64,000 nt of DNA. Origin: Myxocyprinus asiaticus (lineage: Eukaryota; Chordata; Actinopteri; Cypriniformes; Catostomidae). Positions 47,350 through 59,812 of the stretch are shown here, piece after piece. Position numbers and translations under genes: made by a program. The notes below the pieces were generated by a model, which made no database searches, had not been told where the DNA came from, and saw nothing but the letters and a program-made list of their open reading frames with translations. Position 1 is the first letter of the stretch. The number at the start of each line of letters is the position of its first letter. The stretch covers positions 21,384,595-21,448,594 of the forward strand of contig NC_059374.1 in assembly GCF_019703515.2 (NCBI RefSeq). Direction: 5' to 3'.

Positions 47350-47964
47350 TGTTACGTTCCGTGTTTATTTATATTATGTTGGATGCTACGTGCTGCTGTG
47401 TGCTCTGTCTTTCTCCGTGTGTTACTGCAGCTGTTCAACATGCCTACCACACTGAAGCTTGACTTCCAAAGTGCTGTACCTCTCGCCTGCCTTGTGGTGT
47501 TCTAGTAGTTTTGTCAGAGATTGATACTGTGTAAAACTTACTCAAGTTTGGCTTATCCCTCCAAATAAGTAATTAGCGTTGTTGTTGTGCTACGTGTTTC
47601 TCTGTGTTGGAAGCCGTAGGGAGGTGGGTGCCATTTTGTTTCTGTGATTCTTTTTCTCTTGTTTCTGCTTCGTTAGGGAGTTGGTGTACATTTCTGTTGT
47701 TCATTTTTGTTTTGTCAGTTTAGACAGTTTTACTCCTTAACTAGTTAGAGGGTCCTTTTTTTGTTTTGGCCTTTTCCCCCTGCTGAAGTCTATTTTGCTT
47801 CCTATTTTACTTTGTCTTTTGGAAATATTGTAAAAACTTTACTTCGGAATTTGACGTGTCTTTTGTGCTTGGCAGGGGACTGGTACTCACTCACCCCAAC
47901 CAATTTTATGTTTACTTTTCTCTGTTACTCCCTTACCCTAGATCCTTACATCTGGGACGTAACA
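47350..47964 (+). repeat. 3' LTR of the Gmr1-like element
   Basis: The 615-bp LTR runs from TGTTACGTTCC to GACGTAACA. It has about 40 bp (tgatactgtgtaaaacttac...) absent from the 5' LTR and lacks the 5' LTR's extra block. Confidence 0.9.
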
Positions 47965-47968
47965 ACAT

Positions 47969-49400
47969 GCCAGACAGCAAAGGACACTGTTTGGTTGGAC
48001 TTCAAATACACTCAATCATTAATCTTACATTTCAATCAATATCTTTTAGATTTAAACATTGACTACCAAAAATCTACTCTGTTCACTCAATCAATAAATG
48101 ACTTGTATTACACATAGCTAACTAATATTGACATTATTTTCATGCTGTACAGCCAAAGGGGAACTGGCTCCCCCAGCAAAGCCTGGTATCTCGTATATTT
48201 TTTTTTTTTCCTCCACAAACTAACATCTTATGGAGGTGGTCTTTCCACTAAATTAACATTTAATGGAGTTTTTCGTTCCTTGTCATAGTTGCCTTTTGGT
48301 TTGCTCACTGGGGGGCCTTAAGACAACATATTTTAAGGCAAGACTTTCAAAGATGTATTTTTTATTTTTTCCAATAAAACTGCTCATTGGGGACTTTTAA
48401 GACATTTACAACATGATTTTCTGTAAAGCTGCTTTGAAACAACACATATTGTGAAAAGTGCTATACAAATAAAATTGGTACGTTTGCATGGGCAGTTATA
48501 ATTGAGCTACCGTAAGTTTTTGTAAAGTTGAGCTACTATCTCTAAGTAAAAATGACACCATGCGTAATCAAATAGCTTAAGGACATCAGCTGTGGAAGTG
48601 ACATAGACGTTTTCTGGTTGACCTTCGTTGACCTTCAATTCTGGTTGCGTCATTGTAGCACGTGGAAGAAGTCAGCTAACTAGCTTCTCAACACCGAGAC
48701 ACGCACAACAACATGGAAAACATTTCTTACATTCTTTAAGATGTACGTTATCCGTCATGCTTATGTTGACTTCCGAAGGCAGAAGACGACCAAAATTGCT
48801 CCTGGATGGTTCTAACTACAGTATATGAGCTCTGCTTTGCTTCACCTAGCGTCTTCAATTTATAAGGATATCATTCTTATAAACTTTGTGAAAACCATTA
48901 TAATAACATTTAGACTGAGAAGAGATGTCGTGAATAAATAGATGATTAAGAAAATATTTTGTCTATATTTTCCAAGTCACTGCTGGTATTTTTATAGGTT
49001 TGTTGTCTGTATACCTGAATAGTTCTGTATTTGTCACTGAACCTGCCATTTGCTTCAGGCTGCATATAATAAATATCTTGCTTTCTGCCTCATTCTATGA
49101 AGGGAATCTACATAAGATAAGTAAAAGAAGCTGCTATAACTACTCAATTTTAAAGTAAGATATGTTTACATTATGCATTCATGGCGTTAATGCCAGCATT
49201 CTAACCACTGGCCATAGTATGCACCTGTTACCCTCTTTTATTGTGTAAATGTGTAAAACTAAAGGATATTGATTGAACTGTAAGATTAATGATTGAAACG
49301 ATATTGTAAACACACTAAATGACTTGATCTATCTTTTCCTTCGAAATCTTTTTTTTATTAACATTTTTTTTATTAAATCTTACAATAATAAAGAAAAGCA
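47969..49400. other. auts2 intron, with a possible LINE-type tail
   Basis: 48425-48480 (gtaaagctgctttgaaac ... gtgctatacaaataaaattg) matches a tail found widely in fish retroposons, perhaps LINE2-like. The rest is unique. Confidence 0.4.
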
Positions 49401-49407
49401 AAACATG

Positions 49408-49409
49408 TA

Positions 49410-49467
<58 letters not shown>
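49408..49467. repeat. (GT)n(TA)n microsatellite at the 3' tail of an L1 copy
   Basis: gtgtgt units followed by about 22 TA units, directly abutting the 3' end of the minus-strand L1 fragment. Confidence 0.9.
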
Positions 49468-49468
<1 letters not shown>

Positions 49469-51250
49469 CAGTAATCACCTCTCCCGGAGTATCTGCCGCT
49501 TTAGGGGGGTGTGTGCTACTCCCAAAAACAGTACAAAGCAGGTGGTGCAGTTGTAAATACCTTTAAAACTGAGATCTGGGGATCCCAAAATGTTGAACCA
49601 AATTTTCAAACAATCTCAACACTCCACTCTCATATAGGTCACCGAGTGTAGTAACCCCCCTCACAATCCAGTCTGACCAGCAGAAAGGGGACTTACCAAT
49701 ACTCAATCTTGGGTTCTGCCATGCTCGAGGCAACATTTAAATAAATGTCAGATTTAAACATTCTGGACACTTTTGTCCATACCGAGTGTAAATGCAAAAT
49801 AATGGTGTGTAACCTCTCCGATTAGTTTGATAGAGAGGCTTTGCAACGGAGAAATAGGGGCAAGAAATTCCTGTTCAATACCAAACCAGGGAGGGGCTCT
49901 CTCGGGTGGAAGTGACCAATGAGCCAAATGTCTGAGACTGAACGCATAGTAATAAAACAAAATCTTGGGTAGGCCTAGCCCACCTTTGTCAATCGGCCTA
50001 TGTAACTTATTGAAATGCAATCTGGGACGGTTACCATTCCAAATGAAGGACTTCACTATGCTATCAAATTGCTTGAAATAAGAGAGGAAGATATCTACAG
50101 GGAGAGATTGTAGCGGGTAGTTACATTTTGGAATACAATTCATTTTAATAACATTAACCTTCCCAATCATAGATAAATGTAATGAAGCCCACCTGTCCAC
50201 ATTGCTCGAAAACCTTTTTATTAAAGGGTCAAAATGAACACTAACTAAATCAGATTTGATGGGAATAAAATCCCCAAATACTTAATGTCCTGTTTGGGCC
50301 ACTGGAAGGCGCCTAGCTCGAAAGCCGCTGTCAGAGCCAAAGCTTCGGATTTAGAGCAATTGACTTTGTGTCCTGAGAACTTGGATAAGTAATTAATAAT
50401 TCTGTGGAGGCAAGGCATAGATCTAGTAGGGTTAGAGACAAATAACAAAATATCATCTGCGTAAAGCAGAAGCTTATGCGCCACACCTCCCGCCGTCACC
50501 CCTGAAAAATCATCCTCCTTTCTTATTGTGGCTGCTAATTGTTCCAGGGCAAGACAGAACAATAATGGGGAAAGAGGGCAACCCTGCCGAGTGCCCCTAT
50601 CCAGAGTAAAATAATCTGAAATTAATCAATTTGTTTGTACCGCTGCTACAGGGTGTCTATAAAGTAACTTAATCCAACCAATAAATGTACTCCTGAACCC
50701 ATACATTTCCAAAATCTTAAAAAGATAATCCCGTTCTACCATATCAAACGCCTTTTCGAGATGGCAGCGACCGGATATTGATCATTTGCCACTGACCACA
50801 TGATATTGATGAAACGCCTAATGTTATCAGAAGAGCTACGGCCCCGAATAAACCCCACCTGATCTATATGAAAAAGAGATGTCATAACTTTACTTAATCG
50901 GTTAGCCAAAATTTTTACATCTAACTGGATCAGGGAAATTGGACGGTAACTTTTACACTCACTTGGATCTTTGTCCTTAAGAATCAGGCTGATCCGGGCT
51001 TGTGTCATGGTTGGCGGAAGCTTTCCATTCTTTAATGATTCCGTATAAATTCTAACAAAAGTGGAGCCAATTCTGTAGCATAAGATCAAAAAAAAATTCA
51101 GCGGCAAAACCATCTGGCTCCGGAGCCTTGCCTGTAGGTAAGGACATAATTACCTCGTCAAGCTCCTCCAAGGTTAACTCAGAATCAAAAGATTTTTTTT
51201 GCTCAGTCGTCAGTTTAGGAAGTTCTAATGGTTCCACAAAATTTCTAATA
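49468..51250 (-). mobile_element. L1-clade LINE, 5'-truncated
   Basis: Only the second half of ORF2 remains. RT blocks on the minus strand, in order, are LTLEELDEVIMSLPTGKAPE, YRPISLI, DQVGFIRGRSSSDN, HKLLLYADDILLFVSNP (catalytic YADD) and IKYLGILF, then the C-terminal region (LHFNKLHRPIDKGGLGLPK). Frameshifts (for example near 50740) and stops break it. The endonuclease domain is missing. This is the usual result of incomplete target-primed reverse transcription. Confidence 0.88.
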
Positions 51251-51252
51251 TA

Positions 51253-51900
51253 GGGTGACCATGCATCCTCTTTTTCAGACCTTAAAAAAGCATCCGGCCG
51301 GGATTTCTAAATTTGTGAAAATGTCCGGGATTCTGCTTTAGTTGCATTATGATGTGCATCTGGTCTAATACTTCATATTGTGTGTGCGCGCATATTTGCA
51401 TTGCTTTGTAAGTCCCGCCTTCGCGCACACCAATTGGTTGATTATAAGAAGCTTGCAGCAACTATTGGCCAAATTCCTGCCTGTCAATCTCTCCGCGAAC
51501 GCGCGAAGTGCTGTTGTGTGCAGCATCAAACAGTTGCTTGACAGTAGCAGCAAATGACAGCTGAGTGGAAACAATGCCCAAACGAAAGTGCAAAAAATTC
51601 CCATACTTTCGTCCAGGTCGAGATCCGTGGGAAGCAGAATGTATTACATGTAAAGCTGGCACTTATGTGTCAGTTGCTAATAAAGGTGCAAGTGATTTAG
51701 AAGCACACATTAGCTCTGTGAAGCATAAAGTGTCAGCAAAAGGTGAAAGTTCATCAGGTAAATTAACGGACTACTATTTGCGACCAGGTAAAATTATCAC
51801 ATTGCTTCATTTTCCATGGCCATTCAAAATAATAGTAATAGTAAATGAAGGTACACTTATGGCATCAAATATTTTATTTTAGTACATGGACATTCAAAAT
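51253..51900 (+). mobile_element. hAT-like transposon left end with zinc-finger exon
   Basis: It begins tagggtgaccatgcatcctc, an end motif typical of a hAT group with mentions of tgtccggga in the first 100 bp. The first coding exon follows (next entry). No matching right end (ggtcaccc) was found downstream, so the copy is truncated or extends beyond what I recognise. Confidence 0.55.
51574..51787 (+). pseudogene. Zinc-finger first exon of a hAT-type transposase or derived gene
   Basis: From MPKRKCKKFPYFRPGRDPWE the frame continues through CITCKAGTYVSVANKG and LEAHISSVKHK, a C-x2-C...H-x5-H finger of BED/U1 type. It ends SSGKLTDYYLRPG at a possible donor (gtaaaa at 51788). The open frame has no stop. 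No second exon was found. It is probably a transposon exon; domestication cannot be excluded. Confidence 0.55.
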
Positions 51901-53455
51901 AATTTTTATTTATTTTTATATATTTGTGTTATGAGAGTTGTAATGGAGTGTCTTTTTCACTGTATTAAAGTTTGCATTCATAGTAACACTGTTTTGAACC
52001 CTATTATAGGGTTATAGATTTACATATTTAGTTTGAATTGCTTTACATACTTGATTTGTGTTTTGAAATAATTATTATTGATGATGGCAATTAGCCATTT
52101 CTGCTTTATTTGTTTTTCCTATATAAAACATAAGATTGTTGTCATAAAGGATATTATATTATATTATATTATATTATATTTAGCCAATGAATAATATAAT
52201 TTAATAACGTTTTGTGACTGCTGGCCTGGACCTTTTGTTTGAGCGCAGCTCTCTTGTAATGCAACAGAATGGGCAATTAAGGATACAGTGCTGTGGTCAT
52301 TCTCTGCATTGTCTTTCTCTTTGGAAAATGAATCCCCTGATAATTTATAACCGAGGAGAAACAAGCAGCTGATGAACAGTATCCATTATCATGCATCATT
52401 TACTGAAATAACAGGCTGCTATTTCCACACAAGAAATGACAAAAATCCTACTTAAATTAGTTTTGAATTTCGCCTGTGGATGTTGGAAAGCGTATAAAGA
52501 ACTTTGTGAGTTCTACCACCCAATATCAATTTCAAGGTCCATTTACTTCCCATCCCTGATCCCTGCCACGCTGAACAGACGGAGACCCCTGAGTGGGCAC
52601 ATATGGCGCAGGGCTGGAAGTCCACTGGAGCTGGTAATGATGGCAGTGCTGGACTGGTCCATCACCGTGCCAGTGCTGGAGCTCCATTGGCGCAGAGTAA
52701 TTGACAGCCATGAGCTTCCCTACAGAGCTCAAATGCCGCAGACTGCTCTCTGGCACACACTCCCTAATTCACACACGCATACTTGGCTGCTGGCTCAGCA
52801 GGGGCAGGCCATCCAATTTACAGCTCTCTCCAGTACCGCCCCGGGAGCCATCTCAGGCCTGTCCAGCTAGCCCAACAAAGACTAATGAAGGCCTTCTCCA
52901 GCAGCTCATACATTATGGAGAGAGTAGAGACAGATCAGGAAAACACTGCCAGCACAGTCCGCATTTCTGACCGGAAAGAATCAATTGGGTTGTTGTGGGT
53001 AACTGCTCCCCTGCTATGAAGTTGTTCTCCATTACATGTGCCGGAAAATGCGATGAGGTGATGGAGAGAAAAGAAACGAGATATTATTTCTGGCACTCGT
53101 TTAGTTACATTCCATGTGTAGTGCTTCAAATTTTCTGCACTGCATGTTATGCCACTTAAAGGCCCCATGAAAGCGCTTGACGAGTGCAGTTTCTTTCCTC
53201 TGTTTCCTCTGCTGACATTTGCTGTTGAACCAGTAAGTTTGGTCGGGACATCCCCCTTTTTTTATTTTAGCCATGAACCATGATTGCTTCTTGCTGGTTG
53301 TTTGCAAGTGGTATTAGGGGTTGAGACATTTTCATTCTAAAGAGCATATGACTGAACAAAAATCTACATAGTGCAAGATGAGTCGTCAATATTTTTTGCC
53401 GATTTTCTTGGAAGAAAAAGACTATATTTTGTCAGCGTTTAGGAGCACACTAGCA
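51901..53455. other. auts2 intron, with (ATATT)n and a possible MITE end
   Basis: A short (ATATT)n lies at 52151-52180. 53157-53455 starts ttaaaggccccatgaaagcg, a common MITE left end. Its right end was not recognised beyond the Tc1 foldback inserted at 53456. 52540-52960 is GC-balanced and unique. Confidence 0.4.
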
Positions 53456-54269
53456 TATACACCGATCAGCAACAACATTAAAACCACCTGCCTAATATTG
53501 TGTAGGTCCCCCTCGTGCCGCCAAAACATCACCAACCTGCATCTCAGAATAGCATTCTGAGATGATATTCTTCTCACCACAATTGTACAGAGCGATTATC
53601 TGAGTTACCGTAGACTTTGTCAGTTTGAACCAGTCATCAACAAGGCATTTTCGCCCACAGAACTGCCGCTCACTTTATGTTTTTTGTTTTTGGTACCATT
53701 CTGAGTAAATTCTAGATACTGTTGTGCATGAAAATCCCAGGAGATCAGCAGTTACAGAAATACTCAAACCAGCCCATCTGGTAGCAACAATCATGCCACG
53801 GTTCAAATCACTGAGATCACATTTTTTCCCCATTCTGATGGTTGATATGAACATTAACTGAAGCTCCTGGCCCGTATCTGCATGATTTTATGCACTGCAC
53901 TGCTGCCACATGATTGGCTGATTAGATTTTTTGTTTGAGTATTTCTGTAACTGCTGATCTCCTGGGATTTTCACACACAACAGTATCTAGAATTTACTCA
54001 GAATGGTGCCAAAAACAAAAAACATCCAGTGAGTGGCAGTTCTGCGGATGGAAATGCCTTGTTGATGAGAGAGGTCAACAGAGAATGGCCAGACTGGTTT
54101 GAACTGACAAAGTCTACGGTAACTCAGATAACCGCTCTGTACAATTGTGGTGAGAAGAATATCATCTCAGAATGCTATTCTTAGATGCGGGTCGATGCTG
54201 TTTTGGTGGCACGAGGGGGACCTACACAATATTAGGCAGGTGGTTTTAATGTTGTGGCTGATCAGTGTA
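53456..54269. mobile_element. Palindromic Tc1-derived foldback element, copy 3
   Basis: TA-flanked, starts CACCGATCAGCAACAACATT, ends gttgtggctgatcagtg. The arms again carry opposed deleted Tc1 pieces. The joint in the middle (about 53930) is different from copies 1 and 2, and the left arm has a short deletion near 53637. Confidence 0.8.
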
Positions 54270-56656
54270 GATGGCCTCAAAGCGAACACACATGGAGCCA
54301 TAAAGCTATACTTTTTATCTCATGCTCAGAAAGCAAGAAAACGCATCACAATTCCAAGGTACAGTAAATCTTCAAACTGAGATATGAAACGACCTCTCCA
54401 AGATAACCTCCACACTTTTTCCGTTAAGCTTTCAGGGGAAAGATTCACAATCTACTTTGTGTGCTTGTGCATACTTTTTGAAGCTTAATGGCTACTATTA
54501 AGGTCTGTCTACATAACCATGAAGGGACTTTATGTATGATGAAGCCTCACTTCATTCCGATCTTTCATACATATGAGAGTATAGACTACACCGGCCCACT
54601 GCTGAGCGTGCCTTGGCATTCTTTTACAATAAAACAAATTGTATTCTGCGATGGCTCGGCATGAGTCTTGGCTTCTTTAATGTCCACGGGATGCTTACCA
54701 TCTGGCAGACAGTCCCATCACTGTGCACAGATACAGTGCATTATAAAGCAAAGACAGCATGGAATGGACAAAAGGCATTATCAGTTACTTTACTACATTC
54801 ATAATTTTTTAATGTTTAATAGAAAAGAACATTTAATGGTTCAGTAGTAGTTCATTGAAATGTGTTTCTGGATGACAGCCACATGAATACCAAACATTTC
54901 TTCATGCTTCTGATTTTAATATGAAGAAAAAAAGATTTTCTCTCCTTTTCCCTTAACTGTCACATTACATTTTAATGTCAGTTAATTTTAAAAGTCACAC
55001 AAAGGACCTACAGCTTTCAATTCACATGTTCTCTTAGAGAGCCATGGGAATAAGCTGTTGACTACCATGGTCAAATTGTTCCAAAGGGGAATTACTCAGA
55101 GGTGAGGTTGACTTTCATTGAACAATTGACCCTAATCTCTGCCCATTTTTGTGAGGCGCTGCTGCAGAGGTTGGGTCAGGAATCAGCAAGGTTCATCTAT
55201 CAGCTATATGGCTGGTGGCAGGGGCTCCTCATGCTCAATGTAGTTGAAAGTAAGGCTTTATTACCTCAAGCTTCTCACTGAGAGATGAAGACAGAGAAAC
55301 AACAGTGATAGAGTATAGAAGTTCCAAGGCTGCTGGTCATGGTTGATGCATCAATATGACTCCATATGTTCATGAAATCTGCTTTTGTGCCCCAGAATTT
55401 CAGCTTCAGAGCAGAAGATAGTGTCCTTCACGAAGGAAACCCAGCAGTCTTCTGTCTGTCTGGTTGATTTTATCAGCACCACAAAATTGGAGTCTACAAA
55501 TTATTAATGACAGGTGAGAACTGTCACCGTGTTTAACACCCTGAATATGAGCTGATGTCTTTTGACTTCAATGGAAGCAATGAAATCCACCGATGACAGC
55601 TTACTTGATATTTACACACTCCGATTCCCGTGCTTTAATAGCTACACTCCATCTCCCTGGGGTTTTGCCAGCCAGGCCGACTGATAACAAACCTGTCAGA
55701 AGGGGTTCACAGGGAATATGAATCCCGTTCTGGTGGAGAAATTATGTGTTCAGTGGAAGAATATGGAGAATGACATGAGCTGTGCACAGGCTTAGTGACA
55801 GATGATTTGTTACAGCGTGCGCTAAATGGAAGTCACCACAACGGCTGATTAGGTCTTATCAGGGCTGTTTCACACGAGTAACTTTTTCATTTCACCTCTC
55901 TCCAAGGAGCCAGCATCAAAAGAGATCACTGAGGTTTCCTCAGCTAGCCTGTCAGCTCATGGTGAAGCCGAACAGGGGAGGATAACAGCGATGAGGAAAT
56001 AAACTGCTGTCTCAGATAACATTAATGCTCGAGCAGCACGGCTGACAGTTACCTGATAAAACATTATCTCAACCAATGAGAGATAGAACAGGACAAACGC
56101 AACCTCACCCCAAAACACACACACAGTCTTTCTAATAAATTTGGTCAGATTACAGCAAACCGCTATTCATCTGTGGGCCATATCGCAACTCTGGAGATTC
56201 TCTTTCTTTTTTATTGGAAAGGTCATCTGTCTCTCAAAATATTACCTACCCAATGCTAAGGGTGGGAAGACTTTAATGTATTATTGGATCTTGCCTCCCA
56301 AGTTTCAACATGCTAGCATTTTATGCAGCAAATACGACTGGATTGGAGCAAGATTTATTTAGACCAATTTTCAGTTTAATACACTCATCCTATAATATAT
56401 GTATATAAACGTAAAGAGGAAGCAGAGGTTAGTTGCCACACTGTGAAGTTGTGACAAGGGTTATATTTTAGGGCAAATTTTGAGTCAAAAGTCCAACTAT
56501 ACAAATGGTGGCTTTCTCTAGCATGTTGGTTCAAACACCTAGTTCAAATCTCTCTTAAATTAGCGTAATTTTTATGAATTTTATCTTCCAAATTACAATT
56601 CCAATCTCATCATATTTTAGCTGCACCTGTTGACTAAACAAGTGAACACAATAAAA
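54270..56656. other. auts2 intron, unique sequence
   Basis: No repeats recognised. 54560-54780 and 55090-56090 have balanced composition and could hold conserved non-coding elements. Confidence 0.4.
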
Positions 56657-57114
56657 CAGGGATGTGCCAGGGTGGTCGACTAAGTCGTCTAACAACAGAC
56701 TAGTGGAGTAGTGGGTCCACTGCTAACAATAATATTTTTAGTGGTGGTGGTTTTAATAGGAGACACAATTGTCAAATGAATTGAGAGACGCAACATCTTA
56801 GAGAGCGTTTTTGCATGAGGATAACTTGCTGTGCTTAACAGTGAATAAAAGCTAGCACTGTAAAACACTCTGCAAGAGGTTTCGTATCTTTAATGCTTTA
56901 GGATTTGTTTTTTTTTATGTGCTGTTGTTACAGCAAAGCTCTGCATCAACAATATATTTCTAGACGATCAATGTCGGACATAAAATCTGTGAGTAATATT
57001 CCCATATTTGTGAGGTGATGTGGAAAGATTAAAGTCTTTTTCTGATTCTGTCTGACACTGCTTAAATAAATAGTTGCAGTAAACAATGTTTAAAATGCTT
57101 GATGTCATGAACTA

Positions 57115-57607
57115 CACTACGGGTCAAAACTTTTGAAACACTTGTCTGAAATGTTTCTCATGATCTTAAAAATCTTTTGATCTGAAGGCGTATGCTTAAA
57201 TGTTTGAAATTAGTTTTGTAGACAAAAATATAATTGTGTCACCATATTAATTTATTTCATTATAAAACTAAAATTTAATAAAAAAAATAAAATAAAAAAA
57301 AATGTTTTTGAAATGGATGACTTGGACCAAATAATAAAGAAATGCAGCCAATAAATGCCCAGCATATAGATGGGAACTCCTTCAATACTGTTTAAAAAGC
57401 ATCCCAGGGTGATACCTCAAGAAGTTGGTTGAGAAAATGTCAAGAGTACATGTCTGCAAATTCTAGGCAAAGGGTGACTACTTTGAAGATGCTAAAATAT
57501 AACACAGTTTTGATTTATTTTGGATTTTGTTTAGTCACAACATAATTCCCATAGTTACATTTATGTTATTCCATAGTTTTGATGACTTTACTATTATTCT
57601 AAATGTG

Positions 57608-57693
<86 letters not shown>

Positions 57694-57732
57694 AAGAATG
57701 AGTAAGTGTTTCAAAACTTTTGACCGGTAGTG
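57115..57732. mobile_element. Tc1/mariner-type MITE with a long (TA)n
   Basis: The ends CACTACGGGTCAAAACTTTT and, inverted, CACTACCGGTCAAAAGTTTT are flanked by TA on both sides. This end motif is very common in fish. The interior is non-coding and contains the microsatellite at 57611. Confidence 0.85.
57611..57692. repeat. (TA)41 microsatellite
   Basis: An uninterrupted run of about 41 TA units, able to extrude as a cruciform. The ORF over it (57535-57846) is the repeat translated. Confidence 0.95.
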
Positions 57733-58154
57733 TAGATGTGTACCCACAATATTATCCTGCAGTTCTGCACTTTTCAATGTGCAGTGAAGATCAACTTGAA
57801 GCACTCCGGTTACACTGTGGCGTATCAGTCTGCATTTAGGATGCACATACGCGGTTTTGTGCCGCTCTGTATTGGAGCATTTATTATTTCATAATTTTCT
57901 TAATTTGTTTTGTGCAATAAGATGTTATAGTTATTTTGCCTATTTATTTGTTGAATATCCGTTAGCCGTCACCATGTTGAAGTGCTGCACTTTGCATCCA
58001 TATATCCATCTAAAAGGCGTCTGATCGGGGTCACGTGAAAATAATGGAGCCTAATTATACATTATTATCCTTGGCACGACTAGACTACTAGTCGTTCAAA
58101 CAACCGGCTAAGTCGATTAAAAAAGTAGTAGTTTTGTTCATTCCTACAATAAAT

Positions 58155-59483
58155 CCACACTAGCATACATTCATGCAGCGGTCAACTATATTATCAAAGT
58201 AGATTTTAACCAAAAATTTGGACTGTGTTCTCAGGACAAATGTATTTTTTTATAAATGTCAGGTCAGGACACATTATCACATGTCTTTTTAAATTATTAC
58301 AATTATACAATGTATTAGTTATACATTAGTTTTCACATCACCAGGTCAACGTGTGTTAAACGAACTGTTTTTTCTTGGGCAATAACAGTGAAATGTTTAA
58401 TAGCATTTTTTGCATGTACAGTAATGCTTGTACAGTAATCGACTTTCAAAAATAAAACTACCCTGAGAATTATTCACTGGAGTAAAAAAAATGTGTCTAC
58501 TAGCCCCGGTCTCCCCTGTTTTATGTACATGGGGATTTGAGAAAGAAAAAACAATAATATTCTGGTAGTTTGCTTGTTAGACCTGTGTTTTAGAACCTAG
58601 TTTTAATACAATCAGAGCAGGGCTCAAAACAAAATTTGGTCAGCTGATATAAAGATGATGTGCCCTTACATTTTCTTTCTTTCTTAAAAAAAGGAAGGGA
58701 TCACAACAATATTTCAAGGATTATCTCCAACAGAGAATCATCCTGAGCAACCATGAAATCTTATCTGTGGAGCCAAGGAGTGAGCAGATGGTCTTTCCCA
58801 AATATGCAACAACATCATCTATGTATTGACTGACATTTCAGTCCAGATGAGACCACATTACAGTCCAAACTGCCATCTATCAAATGACTGAATCCTTTTC
58901 TTAGAGGTGCAATGATCTTTATGATGGGGCCCTCACAAATCAATAGTTATAATAATAGCCTTGTTCTACTAACCCATAGTATTGACGAATCTAAAATACA
59001 ATGCACATACAATGTTTCTGTAGCTTCTGGATAACAAAAATCTGTATTTATCCCGCGTCTATATCTGGTGGACCACAAAGGCTAAACCATGCTAAAGTGG
59101 CTGTTGAAACGTGACCAAAATCCACAGTTTATCATCCTGGTTTCTGTTTCGACTCATTATGACACCTTGGCCCAGTCTACACCCTCAAAGTGTATCTGTT
59201 TACTCATGGATCTCATTTGATGAGACATAAGGCAGTAATTGGATGAGGGTTGTGATCAGATGTTCTCTTGGGGAAGCTAATTCCACTCTTTCTGACCTGC
59301 CTAATCTGCTAAAACCAAGCAGGGGTTAATGGGCTGGGCTCTTCCCCCACCAACTGCTCTAAAGGAGTGCATAGCAAAACTCCTTAACCAAAATAAAAAT
59401 GTAAGTTGCACTATTTTGACCTACAAAGGCAAAATGCAGTAACTACAGCAACGTTGATGCTGAAAAAAATGAGAAAAAATTAT
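58155..59483. other. auts2 intron, unique sequence
   Basis: Nothing recognised. Confidence 0.4.
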
Positions 59484-59812
59484 TCCATCCACAGAACTGC
59501 CGCTCACTGGATGTTTTTTGTTTTTGGCACCATTCTGAGTAAACTCTAGAGACTGTTGTGCGTGAAAATCCCAGGAGATCAGCAGTTACACAAATACTCA
59601 AACCAGCCCTTCTGGCACCAACAATCATGCCACGGTCGAAATCATTGAGATCACATTTTTTCCCCATTTTGATGGTTGATGTGAACATTAACTGAAGCTC
59701 CTGACAGATATCTGCATGATTTTATGCACTGCTGCCACATTATTGGCTGATTAGATAATCGCATGAATAAGTAGGTGTACAGGTGTTTCTAATAAAGTGC
59801 TCAGTGAGTGTA
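59484..59812 (-). mobile_element. Tc1-like element fragment, 5' end only
   Basis: It starts (minus strand) at TA then CACTCACTGAGCACTTTATT, the same end as the copy at 34258. It encodes the transposase N-terminus KKCDLNDFDRGMIVGARRAG and TADLLGFSRTTVSRVYSEWC, then stops at about 59484 where sequence identity ends. The rest of the element is missing. Confidence 0.85.

Larger units (their letters stand above)
41663..47964 (+). mobile_element. Gmr1-like Ty3/Gypsy LTR retrotransposon, degenerate
   Basis: A 6.3-kb element with LTRs at 41663-42353 and 47350-47964 and a 4-bp duplication acat outside (41659-41662 and 47965-47968). The domain order is gag, CCHC knuckle, protease, integrase, reverse transcriptase, RNase H. 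Integrase upstream of RT is the Ty1/copia order, yet the RT and RNase H read as Gypsy type. This combination defines the Gmr1 group described from fish and other deuterostomes. No envelope gene is present. Many frameshifts and stops break the coding region. Confidence 0.9.
56657..58146. mobile_element. Non-autonomous hAT element containing a Tc1/mariner MITE
   Basis: The left end is CAGGGATGTGCCAGGGTGGTCGAC. The right end, inverted, is TAGGAATGAAC. The 8-bp duplication is caataaaa / caataaat (one mismatch; 56649-56656 and 58147-58154). The gtcgactaagtcg / ggctaagtcgatt words near both ends are inverted copies. No transposase is seen. Confidence 0.7.

Noticed and set aside
41663..47964. A Ty1/copia element, because integrase precedes RT.
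   Set aside because: RT and RNase H motifs are of Gypsy type; Gmr1-like explains both facts.
41663..47964. An endogenous retrovirus with an envelope gene.
   Set aside because: Only about 75 bp separate RNase H from the 3' LTR; there is no room for env.
57535..57846. A 103-codon ORF with a repeated Ile-Tyr segment.
   Set aside because: Translation of the (TA)n microsatellite.
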